Below, in pieces: positions 14,754-23,451 of a DNA stretch of 64,000 nucleotides (positions are counted from its first letter, which is position 1; each line of letters starts with the position of its first letter). This DNA comes from Selenomonadaceae bacterium (lineage in GTDB: Bacteria > Bacillota > Negativicutes > Selenomonadales > Selenomonadaceae), in assembly GCA_017518105.1 (NCBI GenBank), contig JAFWWC010000002.1:62001-126000 (forward strand), given 5' to 3'. The position numbers and the translations under genes were made by a program. The notes beneath the pieces are model-generated. The model worked only from the letters and a program-made list of their open reading frames with translations. It did not search any database and was not told the origin of the DNA.

Positions 14754-17700
14754 TTACATGTAATCGATGGAAGATTTCTGTTTCTCTTGCTTCATAAAGC
14801 CCAGTTTCTTAGCGACCCACTCAGTTATAACGAACAGCACGGGGATAACGAAGATTCCTAGCATCGTTGCGAAGAGCAGACCACCCACGACGCAAACCCC
14901 CATACTATTGCGAGCCGCCGAACCTGCACCAGTCGCCACAGCCAAGGGTAAGCAACCGATTATGAACGCAAAGGAAGTCATCAGTATCGGACGCAAGCGC
15001 AAGCCCGCCGCCTCAATCGCCGCCTTGACGGGGGGCATTCCTCTATCGACGCGCACTTTTGCGAACTCGACGATTAGGATAGCATTCTTCGCCGCCAACC
15101 CGATTATGGTTATAACGCCAATCTGGAAGTAGACGCTATCTTGCAGTCCGGCGTTTTGCTGACCGTTGTTAAGAAACGCCTCAAACCACGCCATGAAGTA
15201 TTCCGAGAAGACCGCGCCGAAAAGTCCCGTGGGCACGCTCAGAAGAACCGCATACGGCACCGACCAACTTTCATACAGCGCGGCGAGCATTAGGAAGACG
15301 AACACCAACGCCAACGCTAAGACTTGCCCAGTAGAGCTTGCCGCTTTCTTTTCTTCGCGAGACTGCCCCGACCACTCGATATTGAAGCCGACGCCCGCCT
15401 CCTCGTTGACGATTTCTTCAATGGCAGCCATCGCTTGACCGGAGGAATAACCTTGCCCCGCGTTACCCTGAATTGTAACCGCACGCGCCGCATTGAACCT
15501 TGAAATCTGCGTTGGACCTGTTGAAAGTTTTGGCGTGATTAAACTCATGAGCGGAACCATTTGCCCGCCCGAACCTTTGACGAAAACGAACCGAGCGCAG
15601 TCCGCCTCCGAACGATAAAGCACGTCCGATTGAAGCATTACCTTGTAAGTGCGCCCGAACTTGTTAAAGTCGTTTACTTGCATGCCGCCGAAATTGACTT
15701 GCAGAGCCGTGAACACGTCCGAGAGTTTCACGCCGAGGAGTTTAACCTTTTCGCGGTCAATCTCGTATTCGACGGTCGGGGAGGCAATGTTAAAGGTCGT
15801 GCGCACGCCTTGCATTTCCGGACGCTGATTGGCTTTGGCGACGATTCGTTTTGTCAGGTCGTCAAGCTCCGTGTCCGTGTGCCCTGCCATGTCTTGAAGT
15901 TGCATACTCCAGCCGCCGACGTTGCCTAAGCCGGGCAGTGCGGGCGGGTTGAAGGCGATAACCTGAGCTTCAGGAACAGTCATTGCGCCGAGCCTAAACA
16001 TTGTCCCGATACACGCATTAACCGACGCATCCTTGCCGCGCTTAGTCCAATCCTCCAGACCGCAGACGATAATTCCCGCGCTAGGCTTCGCGCCGAACGA
16101 CAGAATATCAAAGCCCGTAATCATCATGCAGTTCTTTAGCCCAGGCATTTCCTTCATAACCGCGCCGCCGAGCTTGTCAATCGTCGCAACGGTGTGATTC
16201 ATTGAAGTTCCTTCGGGCAAGTTTATCGACGTGAAGAAATATCCTTGGTCTTCTTCAGGAACGAACGTAGACGGGAGCCGCTGATAAATCATTCCCGTCA
16301 CACCGACGATAATCAGCAGGAAGACTATCGCGAGCTTTGAACGCTTGATGAACGCCGCGACGATATTAATGTAAGAATTCTTCGTGCGGTCGAACCAGTT
16401 GTTAAAGGCATTAAAGAACTTGTCAAAGAGTCCCTGCTTTTTGTTGGGGTCCTTAGGTTTAAGAATCATGGCGCAAAGGGCTGGCGTCAAAGTCAGCGCG
16501 ACGAACGCCGATAAGCCCATTGAAATTGCGATTGTCAGCGCGAACTGCCGATAGAGGACGCCCATCATACCGCCCAGGAAAGCAACGGGCACGAACACCG
16601 CCGCCAAGACGAACGCAATAGCCACGACTGGACCTTGCACCTCGTCCATAGCGCGTTCGGTTGCGTCCACGGGTTGAAGTCCTTCTTCCATGTGGTGTTC
16701 GACGTTCTCGATAACGACTATTGCGTCGTCGACGACTAGACCGATTGCCAAAACCATTGCGAACAGTGTTAGCGTATTGATTGAGAAGCCAAGGACTATG
16801 AACGCCGCGAACGTCCCGATTAACGACACGGGCACGGCGAGTAGCGGAATAAGCGTTGCCCGCCAACTTTGCAGGAAGATAAAGATAACCAGCACGACCA
16901 GAACCAATGCCTCAACGAACGTGTGAGCAACTTCATTAATCGAGGCGCGGATATAATCGGTGCTGTCGAAGATTTCGCTGATAAAGAGGTTGGGCGGCAG
17001 GTTCGGGCGTTGCCGTTCGATAATGTCTTGCACGCCGCGGACAGTTGTCATTGCGTTTGCGTCGCTGGTTAGCTGAATACCGAAACAAACAGCCGGATAG
17101 CCATTGAACTTCGCGACGATATTATTTTGGCGTTGCCCCGGCTCGATTCGGGCAACGTCCTTCATGTAAACAAAGGTGCCGTCGTCATTCGCCTTGAGGA
17201 TAATGTTCTCGAATTGTTCAATCTCCGTGAGACGCCCTTGAACTTTGCCGGTAAATTGTTTCTCTTGACCTTGCGCCAGAGGCATTGAACCGATTGTGCC
17301 AGCCGCTGCTTGAAGGTTCTGTTCGTTAATGGCGGCTGAAACGTCCGAGACAGTCAAATCATATTCGGCGAGCTTGTCGGGATTGAGCCAAATACGCATT
17401 GAGTAATCGGAGCCGAAGATTTGAACATCGCCCACGCCGTTGACGCGTTTAATCTCGTCCATTAGATAAATATCGGCGTAGTTCTTCATGAAGGCGCGGT
17501 CGTATTCACCAGTCGGCGAGTACATTGACAGGAACAGAGCCATTTCATTGGACGCCTTACGAGTCGTGACGCCTTGCCGCTGAACGTCGGTTGGCAAGCT
17601 TGCGTTGGCGATTGCGACGTTGTTTTGAACTTTAACAGAGTCCATGTCTCCATCAGTGCCTACCTCGAAGACGACTTGCAAGCTATAGCGTCCCGTGTCG

Positions 17701-17948
17701 TCGGAGTTGGAACTCATGTAGTCCATACCGTCAGTACCGTTTACTTGCTGTTCAATGACCTGCGCGATAGTCTCATTGACGACTCCGGCATTAGCCCCCG
17801 TGTAAGTCGTGCTAACTGAAATTGTCGGCGGAGAGATTTGCGGATATTGCGCGATTGGCAGTTGCATTCCCGCCAGGATTCCCACGAGCGTAATTATCAG
17901 CGCAATGACTATCGCGAATATCGGTCGGTGGATAAAGAATTTTGCCAC
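14754..17948 (-). CDS. RND efflux pump, inner-membrane transporter (HAE1/AcrB type)
   Basis: Proton-driven multidrug exporter of the resistance-nodulation-division superfamily; with an adaptor and an outer-membrane channel it expels hydrophobic compounds. 1064 residues, normal for the HAE1 family. It begins MAKFFIHRPIFAIVIALIIT as AcrB homologues do. Two large periplasmic loops separate the TM blocks. TM4 carries VDDAIVVIENVEHHMEEG with the paired Asp residues of the proton relay, and motif GGMMGVLYRQFALTIAISM follows. The adaptor gene lies 12 bases upstream in the same operon; no TolC-like gene is present in this window. Confidence 0.95.
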   Translation of the reverse strand: MAKFFIHRPIFAIVIALIITLVGILAGMQLPIAQYPQISPPTISVSTTYTGANAGVVNETIAQVIEQQVNGTDGMDYMSSNSDDTGRYSLQVVFEVGTDGDMDSVKVQNNVAIANASLPTDVQRQGVTTRKASNEMALFLSMYSPTGEYDRAFMKNYADIYLMDEIKRVNGVGDVQIFGSDYSMRIWLNPDKLAEYDLTVSDVSAAINEQNLQAAAGTIGSMPLAQGQEKQFTGKVQGRLTEIEQFENIILKANDDGTFVYMKDVARIEPGQRQNNIVAKFNGYPAVCFGIQLTSDANAMTTVRGVQDIIERQRPNLPPNLFISEIFDSTDYIRASINEVAHTFVEALVLVVLVIFIFLQSWRATLIPLLAVPVSLIGTFAAFIVLGFSINTLTLFAMVLAIGLVVDDAIVVIENVEHHMEEGLQPVDATERAMDEVQGPVVAIAFVLAAVFVPVAFLGGMMGVLYRQFALTIAISMGLSAFVALTLTPALCAMILKPKDPNKKQGLFDKFFNAFNNWFDRTKNSYINIVAAFIKRSKLAIVFLLIIVGVTGMIYQRLPSTFVPEEDQGYFFTSINLPEGTSMNHTVATIDKLGGAVMKEMPGLKNCMMITGFDILSFGAKPSAGIIVCGLEDWTKRGKDASVNACIGTMFRLGAMTVPEAQVIAFNPPALPGLGNVGGWSMQLQDMAGHTDTELDDLTKRIVAKANQRPEMQGVRTTFNIASPTVEYEIDREKVKLLGVKLSDVFTALQVNFGGMQVNDFNKFGRTYKVMLQSDVLYRSEADCARFVFVKGSGGQMVPLMSLITPKLSTGPTQISRFNAARAVTIQGNAGQGYSSGQAMAAIEEIVNEEAGVGFNIEWSGQSREEKKAASSTGQVLALALVFVFLMLAALYESWSVPYAVLLSVPTGLFGAVFSEYFMAWFEAFLNNGQQNAGLQDSVYFQIGVITIIGLAAKNAILIVEFAKVRVDRGMPPVKAAIEAAGLRLRPILMTSFAFIIGCLPLAVATGAGSAARNSMGVCVVGGLLFATMLGIFVIPVLFVITEWVAKKLGFMKQEKQKSSIDYM

Positions 17949-17960
17949 GGGTCAACCACC

Positions 17961-19238
17961 TCACTTTCCGCGCAAGTTATCGGGTGCGTTCGGATTTGTA
18001 TTTGGTGCAGTGAGTCCCGCGTCCGCGTTATAAGTGCTAGTGACGTTCGCCAAAGTGAATCCCATTTCGCCGGGCGTGACAGTCTTAACATCAAGTTCAA
18101 TGCCCTCGCGCAAATTCGTCAAGCCTTCTACAACAACAGTATCGTCCGTGCTAATGCCGCTGTTCACGACGAAATAACTTCCGATTTGGTCGCCAAGCTC
18201 CACGGTGCGTGCCTCTGACTTGTTGTCCTTGCCTACGACCATAACGAACGACTTGCCCAAAAGCTGTTGAACGGAACGTTGCGGAACTAAGATTGCATTG
18301 GGAATGACTTCACCGGTTAGTTTGACGCGGGCGAACATGCCGGGCATCAAAAGACCGCTGGGATTAGGGAAAAGTGCTTTCATGATAAGCGAGCCGGTGT
18401 TGTTTGCAAGCTCGCGGTCGACCTCGACGATACGCCCTTCAAAGGGATATTCCTTGCCGTCGGAAAGAGTTATCGTCACGTCGATTGGGTTATGGTCGCT
18501 TTGCATGTTCTGAACCGTCATGAAGTGCAGGTAATCCGATTCGCTGATTGAGAACTGAACAAAGATTGGGTCGGGCGCACCGATTGTAACCAGATTGGTC
18601 TGCCCCGATGATACGAACGTCCCGATTGACACGTCGTCGACTCCGAGCTGACCCGACATCGGCGCGTAAATTTTTGTGTCGTCTAAGTTCTCTTGAGCAG
18701 TCCTAAGGGCGGCTTGGCAGGCGTAAATTGCCGCCTCGTTTGCCTCGCACGTCGCCTCGTCTGCGCGAACTTTTGCCGCTTGAGTTGTGACGGCTTGTTC
18801 GGGGATTGCTGATTCTTTGAATAACTGCTCATTGCGCCGTAAGTCCGTCAAAGAGTTGTTGTAAGTTGCTATCGACTGCTGAAGAACCGCCTCGGCTTGT
18901 GCTAAATCGGCTTGCGCTCGGAGAACGGCGGATTGATATTGCCGCGAATCGATTTGATAGAGCAACTGCCCCGCCTCGACGTATTGCCCGCCGACGATAT
19001 ACTTCTCTACGACATTGCCTGAGACCTTTGATTGAACCTTAACTTCCTCCGTGCCGACCAAATGCCCAGCGTACTCACTTGCTAGCGGCGTGTCTCGTCG
19101 AATGACCTTCATCGCTTTGACTTGCGCCTTTTGAACTTGAGCTTGCTGTTGCTTATCGTCGCCGCAACCGCCGAACAGTATCGAAGACGCGGCGAGGATT
19201 GCCGCCATTGTCGTCAATTTGGCTTTCGATAAAACCAC
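17961..19238 (-). CDS. RND efflux periplasmic adaptor (membrane fusion protein)
   Basis: AcrA/MexA-type adaptor joining the pump to an outer-membrane channel. ~425 residues from the GTG at 19238, five bases after GGGAGGGG; an ATG at 19253 overlaps that binding site. The signal sequence ends in LFGGC, a lipobox, so it is probably lipid-anchored. Lipoyl-like half motifs (VQSKVSGNVVEKYIVGGQYV and KIYAPMSGQLGVDDVSIG) flank a coiled-coil hairpin (~100-170, rich in Ala/Gln/Glu), followed by beta-barrel and membrane-proximal domains. It is the first gene of the operon with its own promoter at 19276-19304. Confidence 0.94.
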   Translation of the reverse strand: MVLSKAKLTTMAAILAASSILFGGCGDDKQQQAQVQKAQVKAMKVIRRDTPLASEYAGHLVGTEEVKVQSKVSGNVVEKYIVGGQYVEAGQLLYQIDSRQYQSAVLRAQADLAQAEAVLQQSIATYNNSLTDLRRNEQLFKESAIPEQAVTTQAAKVRADEATCEANEAAIYACQAALRTAQENLDDTKIYAPMSGQLGVDDVSIGTFVSSGQTNLVTIGAPDPIFVQFSISESDYLHFMTVQNMQSDHNPIDVTITLSDGKEYPFEGRIVEVDRELANNTGSLIMKALFPNPSGLLMPGMFARVKLTGEVIPNAILVPQRSVQQLLGKSFVMVVGKDNKSEARTVELGDQIGSYFVVNSGISTDDTVVVEGLTNLREGIELDVKTVTPGEMGFTLANVTSTYNADAGLTAPNTNPNAPDNLRGK

Positions 19239-19275
19239 TTCGACCCCTCCCATTTTTCTGCGTATTTGCTAAAGG

Positions 19276-19304
19276 ATTTTAAGGTTTCGGCGGCTAAATG
19301 TCAA
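19276..19304 (-). promoter_or_regulatory. Promoter for the RND operon
   Basis: Minus-strand TTGACA (19299-19304), 17-base spacer, TAAAAT (19276-19281). Its -35 is one base from the -35 of the divergent folate promoter. Confidence 0.78.
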
Positions 19305-19305
19305 T

Positions 19306-19334
19306 TTGAACTTGCGCGAACAATAAGCTATAAT
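19306..19334 (+). promoter_or_regulatory. Promoter for the folate operon
   Basis: TTGAAC (19306-19311), 17-base spacer, TATAAT (19329-19334). The -10 overlaps an ATG at 19333, which rules that ATG out as the folP start. Confidence 0.8.
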
Positions 19335-19353
19335 GCGGGCGGGAGATGATGTC

Positions 19354-20187
19354 TTGAAAAAGATTTTTAAACTAAACGGCGGTCGAAACCTCAAGGTCGG
19401 CGGCAAAACTCTGGTTATGGGTATCTTGAACGTCACACCGGATTCTTTCTCGGACGGCGGTAAGTATTTCTCGGTAGAGGCGGCGACGGCTCATGCGGCT
19501 CAAATGATTGAATACGGCGCGGATATTATTGACATTGGCGCGGAATCCACCAGACCTAATGCCATTCCAATCAGTGCAGAGGAAGAGTTCGCCCGCCTTG
19601 AAAAAATCGTACCTGCGGTGAAAAATCTCGGCGTGCCAATCTCAATCGACACTTACAAGCCCGAAGTCGCCTCGCGTGTCTTGCAGATGGGCGCGGATAT
19701 TATAAACGACGTTCACGGCTTGGAAGATGTGCGCATGATTGACGTTGCCAAAAAGTTTAACGCCCCAGTCGTCGCCATGCACAATGAGAAATGTTCGGAC
19801 GCTGACATTGTCGAAGACGTTAAGAAGTTCTTTCGGCGCACAGTAAAGAATTGTTTGGAGCACGGCTTAGACACGACGCAAATTATCTTCGACCCTGGTA
19901 TCGGCTTCGGGAAGACTTACAGCGATGACTTGACGATATTGCGCCGCCTTAGGGAGCTTAGGATTTTGGACGAGCGGCGAATCCCTTTGCTAATCAGTGT
20001 AAGCCGCAAACGCGTTATCGGGCGGGCGACGAGACTTAGCCTTGACCAACGCGACGAGGCAACCGGGGCTTTGTGCGTCGACGCGATAACTAAGGGCGTA
20101 AATATTGTCCGCGTCCACAACGTCAAGATGATTTCGCGGATGTGTTTGATGATTGACAGATTGATTAAAGGAGACAGGGTAGCATGA
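19354..20187 (+). CDS. folP: Dihydropteroate synthase
   Basis: Joins 4-aminobenzoate to the pterin pyrophosphate; sulfonamide target. 277 residues from the TTG at 19354, after GGGAGATG. Both family signatures are present: MGILNVTPDSFSDGGKYF near the N-terminus and ADIIDIGAESTRPN; the FDPGIGFGKT phosphate-binding loop and SVSRKRVIGR (Lys/Arg) follow. It starts a tightly packed folate operon; its stop overlaps the start of folB by four bases. Confidence 0.95.
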   Translation: MKKIFKLNGGRNLKVGGKTLVMGILNVTPDSFSDGGKYFSVEAATAHAAQMIEYGADIIDIGAESTRPNAIPISAEEEFARLEKIVPAVKNLGVPISIDTYKPEVASRVLQMGADIINDVHGLEDVRMIDVAKKFNAPVVAMHNEKCSDADIVEDVKKFFRRTVKNCLEHGLDTTQIIFDPGIGFGKTYSDDLTILRRLRELRILDERRIPLLISVSRKRVIGRATRLSLDQRDEATGALCVDAITKGVNIVRVHNVKMISRMCLMIDRLIKGDRVA

Positions 20188-20549
20188 CGGACAAAATTAT
20201 TTTGCGGGGCTTTGAAGTCAAAGGGCGGCATGGTTGCTCGGAGGAGGAGCGCAAGCACGAGCAGCCCTTTATCGTGGACTTGGAACTTTATCTGGACTTG
20301 TCGCATTCGGCGAAGACTGACGACTTGGGCGACTCTATTGACTATACGCTTATCCTCGACGACGTTAAAAAGATTGTCGGCGGCACTTCGCGCAATCTGA
20401 TTGAAACCGTCGCCTATGACATCAGCGAATTTTTGCTTAGGCGTTATCTGCTTTTGGAAGGCGTGAAGATTGTTCTTCGCAAGCCCAATCCGCCCGTCAA
20501 AGAAAAATTCGCGGGCGCGGCAGTCGAAATCGTCCGGCATAGGCAATGA
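20184..20549 (+). CDS. folB: Dihydroneopterin aldolase
   Basis: Converts dihydroneopterin to 6-hydroxymethyl-dihydropterin and glycolaldehyde. 121 residues, the usual size, with IILRGFEVKGRHGCSEEER at the start (active-site Glu/Tyr region, here Gly-Cys), DSIDYTLILDDVKKIV and the conserved lysine region VRHRQ/KPNPPVKEKF. It overlaps folP and the folK-folA fusion by four bases at each end, so three folate steps are translationally coupled. Confidence 0.92.
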   Translation: MTDKIILRGFEVKGRHGCSEEERKHEQPFIVDLELYLDLSHSAKTDDLGDSIDYTLILDDVKKIVGGTSRNLIETVAYDISEFLLRRYLLLEGVKIVLRKPNPPVKEKFAGAAVEIVRHRQ

Positions 20550-21454
20550 TTTACTATCTGGGCTTAGGGGCGAATCTCGGCGAACGTGAACGGACATTAC
20601 GGCGGGCGATTGAACTCATAAAAAAAATTCCCGCCGTCAAACTTCAGCGGGTGTCGTCCTTCTATGAATCAGAGCCGTGGGGCGTCGAAGGTCAGCCGAA
20701 CTACATCAACGCCGCGATAAAGATTGTAACGGAGCTGGAGCCGCTAGACTTGCTTGACGAGTTGCAACGGATTGAATTGGAGCTGGGCAGAGTTCGCCGC
20801 GAGCATTGGGGCGCACGCACGATTGATATTGACGTTCTCTACGGCGCGGAAATTTCTTGCGAACGGCTGACGGTGCCGCATAAGTTCCTTTTCGACCGCG
20901 ACTTTGCATTAGTGCCGCTTAGGGAGATTTGCCCGACGCTTGATTGCAAGTTGCATGGCGATAAAGTCTTCCGCGTGACGGGCTCGCCGATTGATTTTGG
21001 ACTTAAGCTCGTCGCGTGCGTTGATAAAAACTTCGGGCTGGGCAAGGGCGGTCAATTACTCTTCCGCATTCCTGAAGACCTAAAGAACTTCCGACGCTTG
21101 ACGCTGGGTCACACGATAATTTACGGACGCAAGACGCTTGAGACCTTCCCGAATCGTCAGCCGCTAGACGGGCGCAGGAACATTATCCTAAGTCGCACGC
21201 TGAAGAGTTTATCTGGGGCGGAAGTCGTCGGCAGTGTCGAGGAGCTGTTTAACGACCTCAACGCGGCAGAGGAGAACTTTGTTATCGGCGGCGGGCAAAT
21301 CTTTAACGAACTCATTGCATACGCGGCGGAGATTTTTTTGACGGTCGTCGACGCTAAGGCTCAAGCCGATACTTTCTTCCCGAACGTTGACGACTTCACC
21401 TTGACCGATAAGAAAACCTTTGACGGCTTCGAGTTTAGGAGATATACACGATGA
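20546..21454 (+). CDS. HPPK-DHFR fusion (FolK-FolA)
   Basis: Single 302-residue protein carrying two folate enzymes. Residues ~1-150 are 6-hydroxymethyl-dihydropterin pyrophosphokinase: [30 protein letters not shown] and [10 protein letters not shown] (91-100, catalytic Asp pair). Residues ~152-302 are dihydrofolate reductase: [29 protein letters not shown] (acidic D178 equals E. coli D27), [13 protein letters not shown] and [12 protein letters not shown] (NADPH glycine motif). The usual LPW of DHFR is LLF here. No frame break separates the halves, so the fusion is real. It would couple pterin activation to final reduction. It overlaps ung by four bases. Confidence 0.92.
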   Translation: MIYYLGLGANLGERERTLRRAIELIKKIPAVKLQRVSSFYESEPWGVEGQPNYINAAIKIVTELEPLDLLDELQRIELELGRVRREHWGARTIDIDVLYGAEISCERLTVPHKFLFDRDFALVPLREICPTLDCKLHGDKVFRVTGSPIDFGLKLVACVDKNFGLGKGGQLLFRIPEDLKNFRRLTLGHTIIYGRKTLETFPNRQPLDGRRNIILSRTLKSLSGAEVVGSVEELFNDLNAAEENFVIGGGQIFNELIAYAAEIFLTVVDAKAQADTFFPNVDDFTLTDKKTFDGFEFRRYTR

Positions 21455-22128
21455 AGAAGATTTTTAAAAACGATTGGGCGGAGCTTTTGAACGACGAATT
21501 GAACGAGCCGTATTATCAGGAGTTGCGCAAGTTTCTAATCGACGAGTACAGCACGAAGAAAATTTTCCCGAACATGTACGACATCTTCAACGCCCTGCAC
21601 TACACGAGCTACGCGGCTACAAAGGTCGTAATCTTGGGGCAAGACCCGTATCACGAGCCAGGGCAGGCGCACGGCTTGAGCTTTTCGGTTTTGCCGGACG
21701 TGCCGCCGCCGCCGTCGCTGATAAATATCTTTAAGGAGTTGCGGAGCGACCTCGGCTGCTTTATCCCGAATAACGGTTGCTTGGAGCCGTGGGCTAGGCA
21801 GGGCGTCTTGTTGCTCAATGCCGTCTTGACTGTCAGGGCGCACGCGGCGAATTCTCATCGCGGGCACGGCTGGGAGACTTTCACGGATAAGATTATTCGT
21901 CTGCTAAACGACCACGAACGCCCGCTTGCTTTTATCCTGTGGGGCAATCCCGCTCGGCGCAAAAAAAATATGATAACGAACCCGCGCCATTTTATCGTTG
22001 AGTCGGCGCATCCCAGTCCGTTATCAGCTGACAGAGGTTTTTTTGGCAGTCGCCCGTTCTCCCGAGTGAATCAATTCCTAGAATCAATCGGAGAAACGCC
22101 TATCAATTGGCAAATCCCCAACATCTAG
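21451..22128 (+). CDS. ung: Uracil-DNA glycosylase
   Basis: Removes uracil from DNA, starting base-excision repair. 225 residues with the family-1 motifs [18 protein letters not shown] (GQDPYH at 63-68 with catalytic Asp), [31 protein letters not shown] and the HPSPLSA loop (catalytic His). The ATG overlaps the stop of the folK-folA fusion; placing uracil repair beside folate synthesis is metabolically sensible, because low folate raises dUMP misincorporation, but may be only operon packing. Confidence 0.96.
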   Translation: MKKIFKNDWAELLNDELNEPYYQELRKFLIDEYSTKKIFPNMYDIFNALHYTSYAATKVVILGQDPYHEPGQAHGLSFSVLPDVPPPPSLINIFKELRSDLGCFIPNNGCLEPWARQGVLLLNAVLTVRAHAANSHRGHGWETFTDKIIRLLNDHERPLAFILWGNPARRKKNMITNPRHFIVESAHPSPLSADRGFFGSRPFSRVNQFLESIGETPINWQIPNI

Positions 22129-22143
22129 AAAGGAGTCGCCCTA

Positions 22144-22512
22144 ATGACAAAGCAAACGATTACTCGAATTCTTTTGGCGGTCTTGATTGTCTCGAATATC
22201 TATCTGGTTTACCGCGTCAATGCAAACACGATGTCGATTGCCTCATACGACGCGGGCATTAATCAGCGCACGGGCGTCGGCAAGCTCGAAAGTTTCTGGA
22301 CAAAATATATCGGCGGCTCCAAAGGTCTCGGAACCTACGAGGACAGAGAGCGAGCCGAAGCCGATAGCCAGAATGCTACTTACGTTCTCTTTGTGCTGGA
22401 CGCCGTCCTTGTCGGGGCAATGTATCTGATTAACAGGAAACCAAAGCCCAAACCCGCGCCCGTCGACGAGGACGACTGGAGGAGCCCGCGCAGGAGGAGC
22501 CGCCGCAGATAA
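22144..22512 (+). CDS. Small two-TM membrane protein
   Basis: 122 residues of unknown function. The ATG follows AAGGAG. Two transmembrane helices (~8-24 and ~80-96) flank an extracytoplasmic loop rich in Gly/Ser/Lys, followed by a basic cytoplasmic tail (PRRRSRRR). It is last in the folate-ung operon. Its stop codon abuts, with zero bases between, the stop of the convergent amidase gene, and there is no terminator in between. Confidence 0.75.
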   Translation: MTKQTITRILLAVLIVSNIYLVYRVNANTMSIASYDAGINQRTGVGKLESFWTKYIGGSKGLGTYEDRERAEADSQNATYVLFVLDAVLVGAMYLINRKPKPKPAPVDEDDWRSPRRRSRRR

Positions 22513-23094
22513 TCATTCAAAGTCCCGGCAATAGTAGCGTATCTCGTCAAGCTTCTTGTAAAGGTTATTGCCGGGGCAAGCCGTGTCGTTCAAGTCCCGG
22601 TGCCCGACGATAACGCCCCTTTGCATTGGGTCTAGCTTGTAGCGTTGACAAAGCCACGCCGTCAACAGCTTAAGCGAATCCATTTGCACGCTCGGAACTT
22701 TAACCAAGTCGAAGTTCCCCGCAACGCAAATCCCGACGGAATTCTTGTTATGTTGATAGGCATGAGCACCGACCGCCAGAGGTTTTCTCCCTTGCTCAAT
22801 CCTGCCGTCCTTGCGTATCACGTAATGATAGCCAATGCCCGCCCAACCGTTTACTTCCTGGTGGAACTTGTGAATCTCCTCGGCGGAAGAATCCTTATCG
22901 CCGTCGGGAAAGCCCGCATGGTGAATCACGATAACTTCAGTTGATGGTCGCTCCTCGTATTCGGTGAACCGCAAAAATAATTTCCTTATCGGCGGCTCCC
23001 ACGTATCCAAGACGTAGGCAGCCGCTTTTTTGTCGCCTAAAAACATTCCGCACGCCGCCAAAGCCATTGCCCTTAAAAATTTTCTCCTGTCCAA
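22513..23094 (-). CDS. N-acetylmuramoyl-L-alanine amidase, Tat-exported
   Basis: Zn-dependent amidase_2 (PGRP-like) enzyme expected to cut the lactyl-peptide bond of peptidoglycan. 193 residues. The N-terminus DRRKFLRAMALAACG fits a twin-arginine (Tat) signal. The catalytic domain has VIVIHHAGFPDG (first Zn His), GIGYHYVIRKDGRIEQGR, GHRDLNDTACPG (second His and Cys). The start is a TTG after AAGGGGG. It is the last gene of the seven-gene signalling operon, 12 bases after the lipoprotein gene, suggesting its output or partner acts at the cell wall. Confidence 0.9.
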   Translation of the reverse strand: MDRRKFLRAMALAACGMFLGDKKAAAYVLDTWEPPIRKLFLRFTEYEERPSTEVIVIHHAGFPDGDKDSSAEEIHKFHQEVNGWAGIGYHYVIRKDGRIEQGRKPLAVGAHAYQHNKNSVGICVAGNFDLVKVPSVQMDSLKLLTAWLCQRYKLDPMQRGVIVGHRDLNDTACPGNNLYKKLDEIRYYCRDFE

Positions 23095-23106
23095 TGTGTC
23101 GCCCCC

Positions 23107-23451
23107 TTAGACCTTCGGCAAGACACGCAGAGTTATCTCGCCCGTGAAGTTGTCGTGCCCCGCAAAGGATATGTCGTGATTGCCGGGCGGCACGTCAAGC
23201 GAAATCTCCTGCGTCTTGTCGAACTTGTAGCTTTTGCCGCCAACGATAACTTTAATCTGCCCCTGCTTAATCTTCGTCTCGATTGCCAAAGCCCCGCTGA
23301 CCGTTAAGGACTTTGAATCGCTCGTGTCGTTGTAGTTCTCGCCCGACATTTGAATTTCCGTATCAGTCGACGTAATCGAATGGCTTTCCGTCGAACAGCC
23401 GCCCACAATCAGAGCCGCCGCCAACATCATCATGCAAAGAAGTTTTTTCAA
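23107..23451 (-). CDS. Lipoprotein, unknown function
   Basis: 114 residues. Signal sequence MKKLLCMMMLAAALIVGGC is a clear lipobox with acylated Cys19. The mature part is a small beta-rich domain ending FAGHDNFTGEITLRVLPKV, with a PPGNHDISFAGH stretch like PEGA-type surface domains. The ATG overlaps the stop of the preceding phosphatase gene by four bases, so it is translationally coupled to the signalling operon, and it precedes the Tat-exported amidase. Confidence 0.82.
   Translation of the reverse strand: MKKLLCMMMLAAALIVGGCSTESHSITSTDTEIQMSGENYNDTSDSKSLTVSGALAIETKIKQGQIKVIVGGKSYKFDKTQEISLDVPPGNHDISFAGHDNFTGEITLRVLPKV

Noticed and set aside
16459-16866. Long frames overlapping the RND pump, glpK, pnp and others in opposite or shifted phase
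   Set aside because: They arise from the codon bias of the true genes, lack ribosome sites, and read as low-complexity Arg/Ser/Pro-rich proteins.
14754-19238. Complete tripartite efflux operon
   Set aside because: Only pump and adaptor are present; no outer-membrane TolC-like gene was found in the window.
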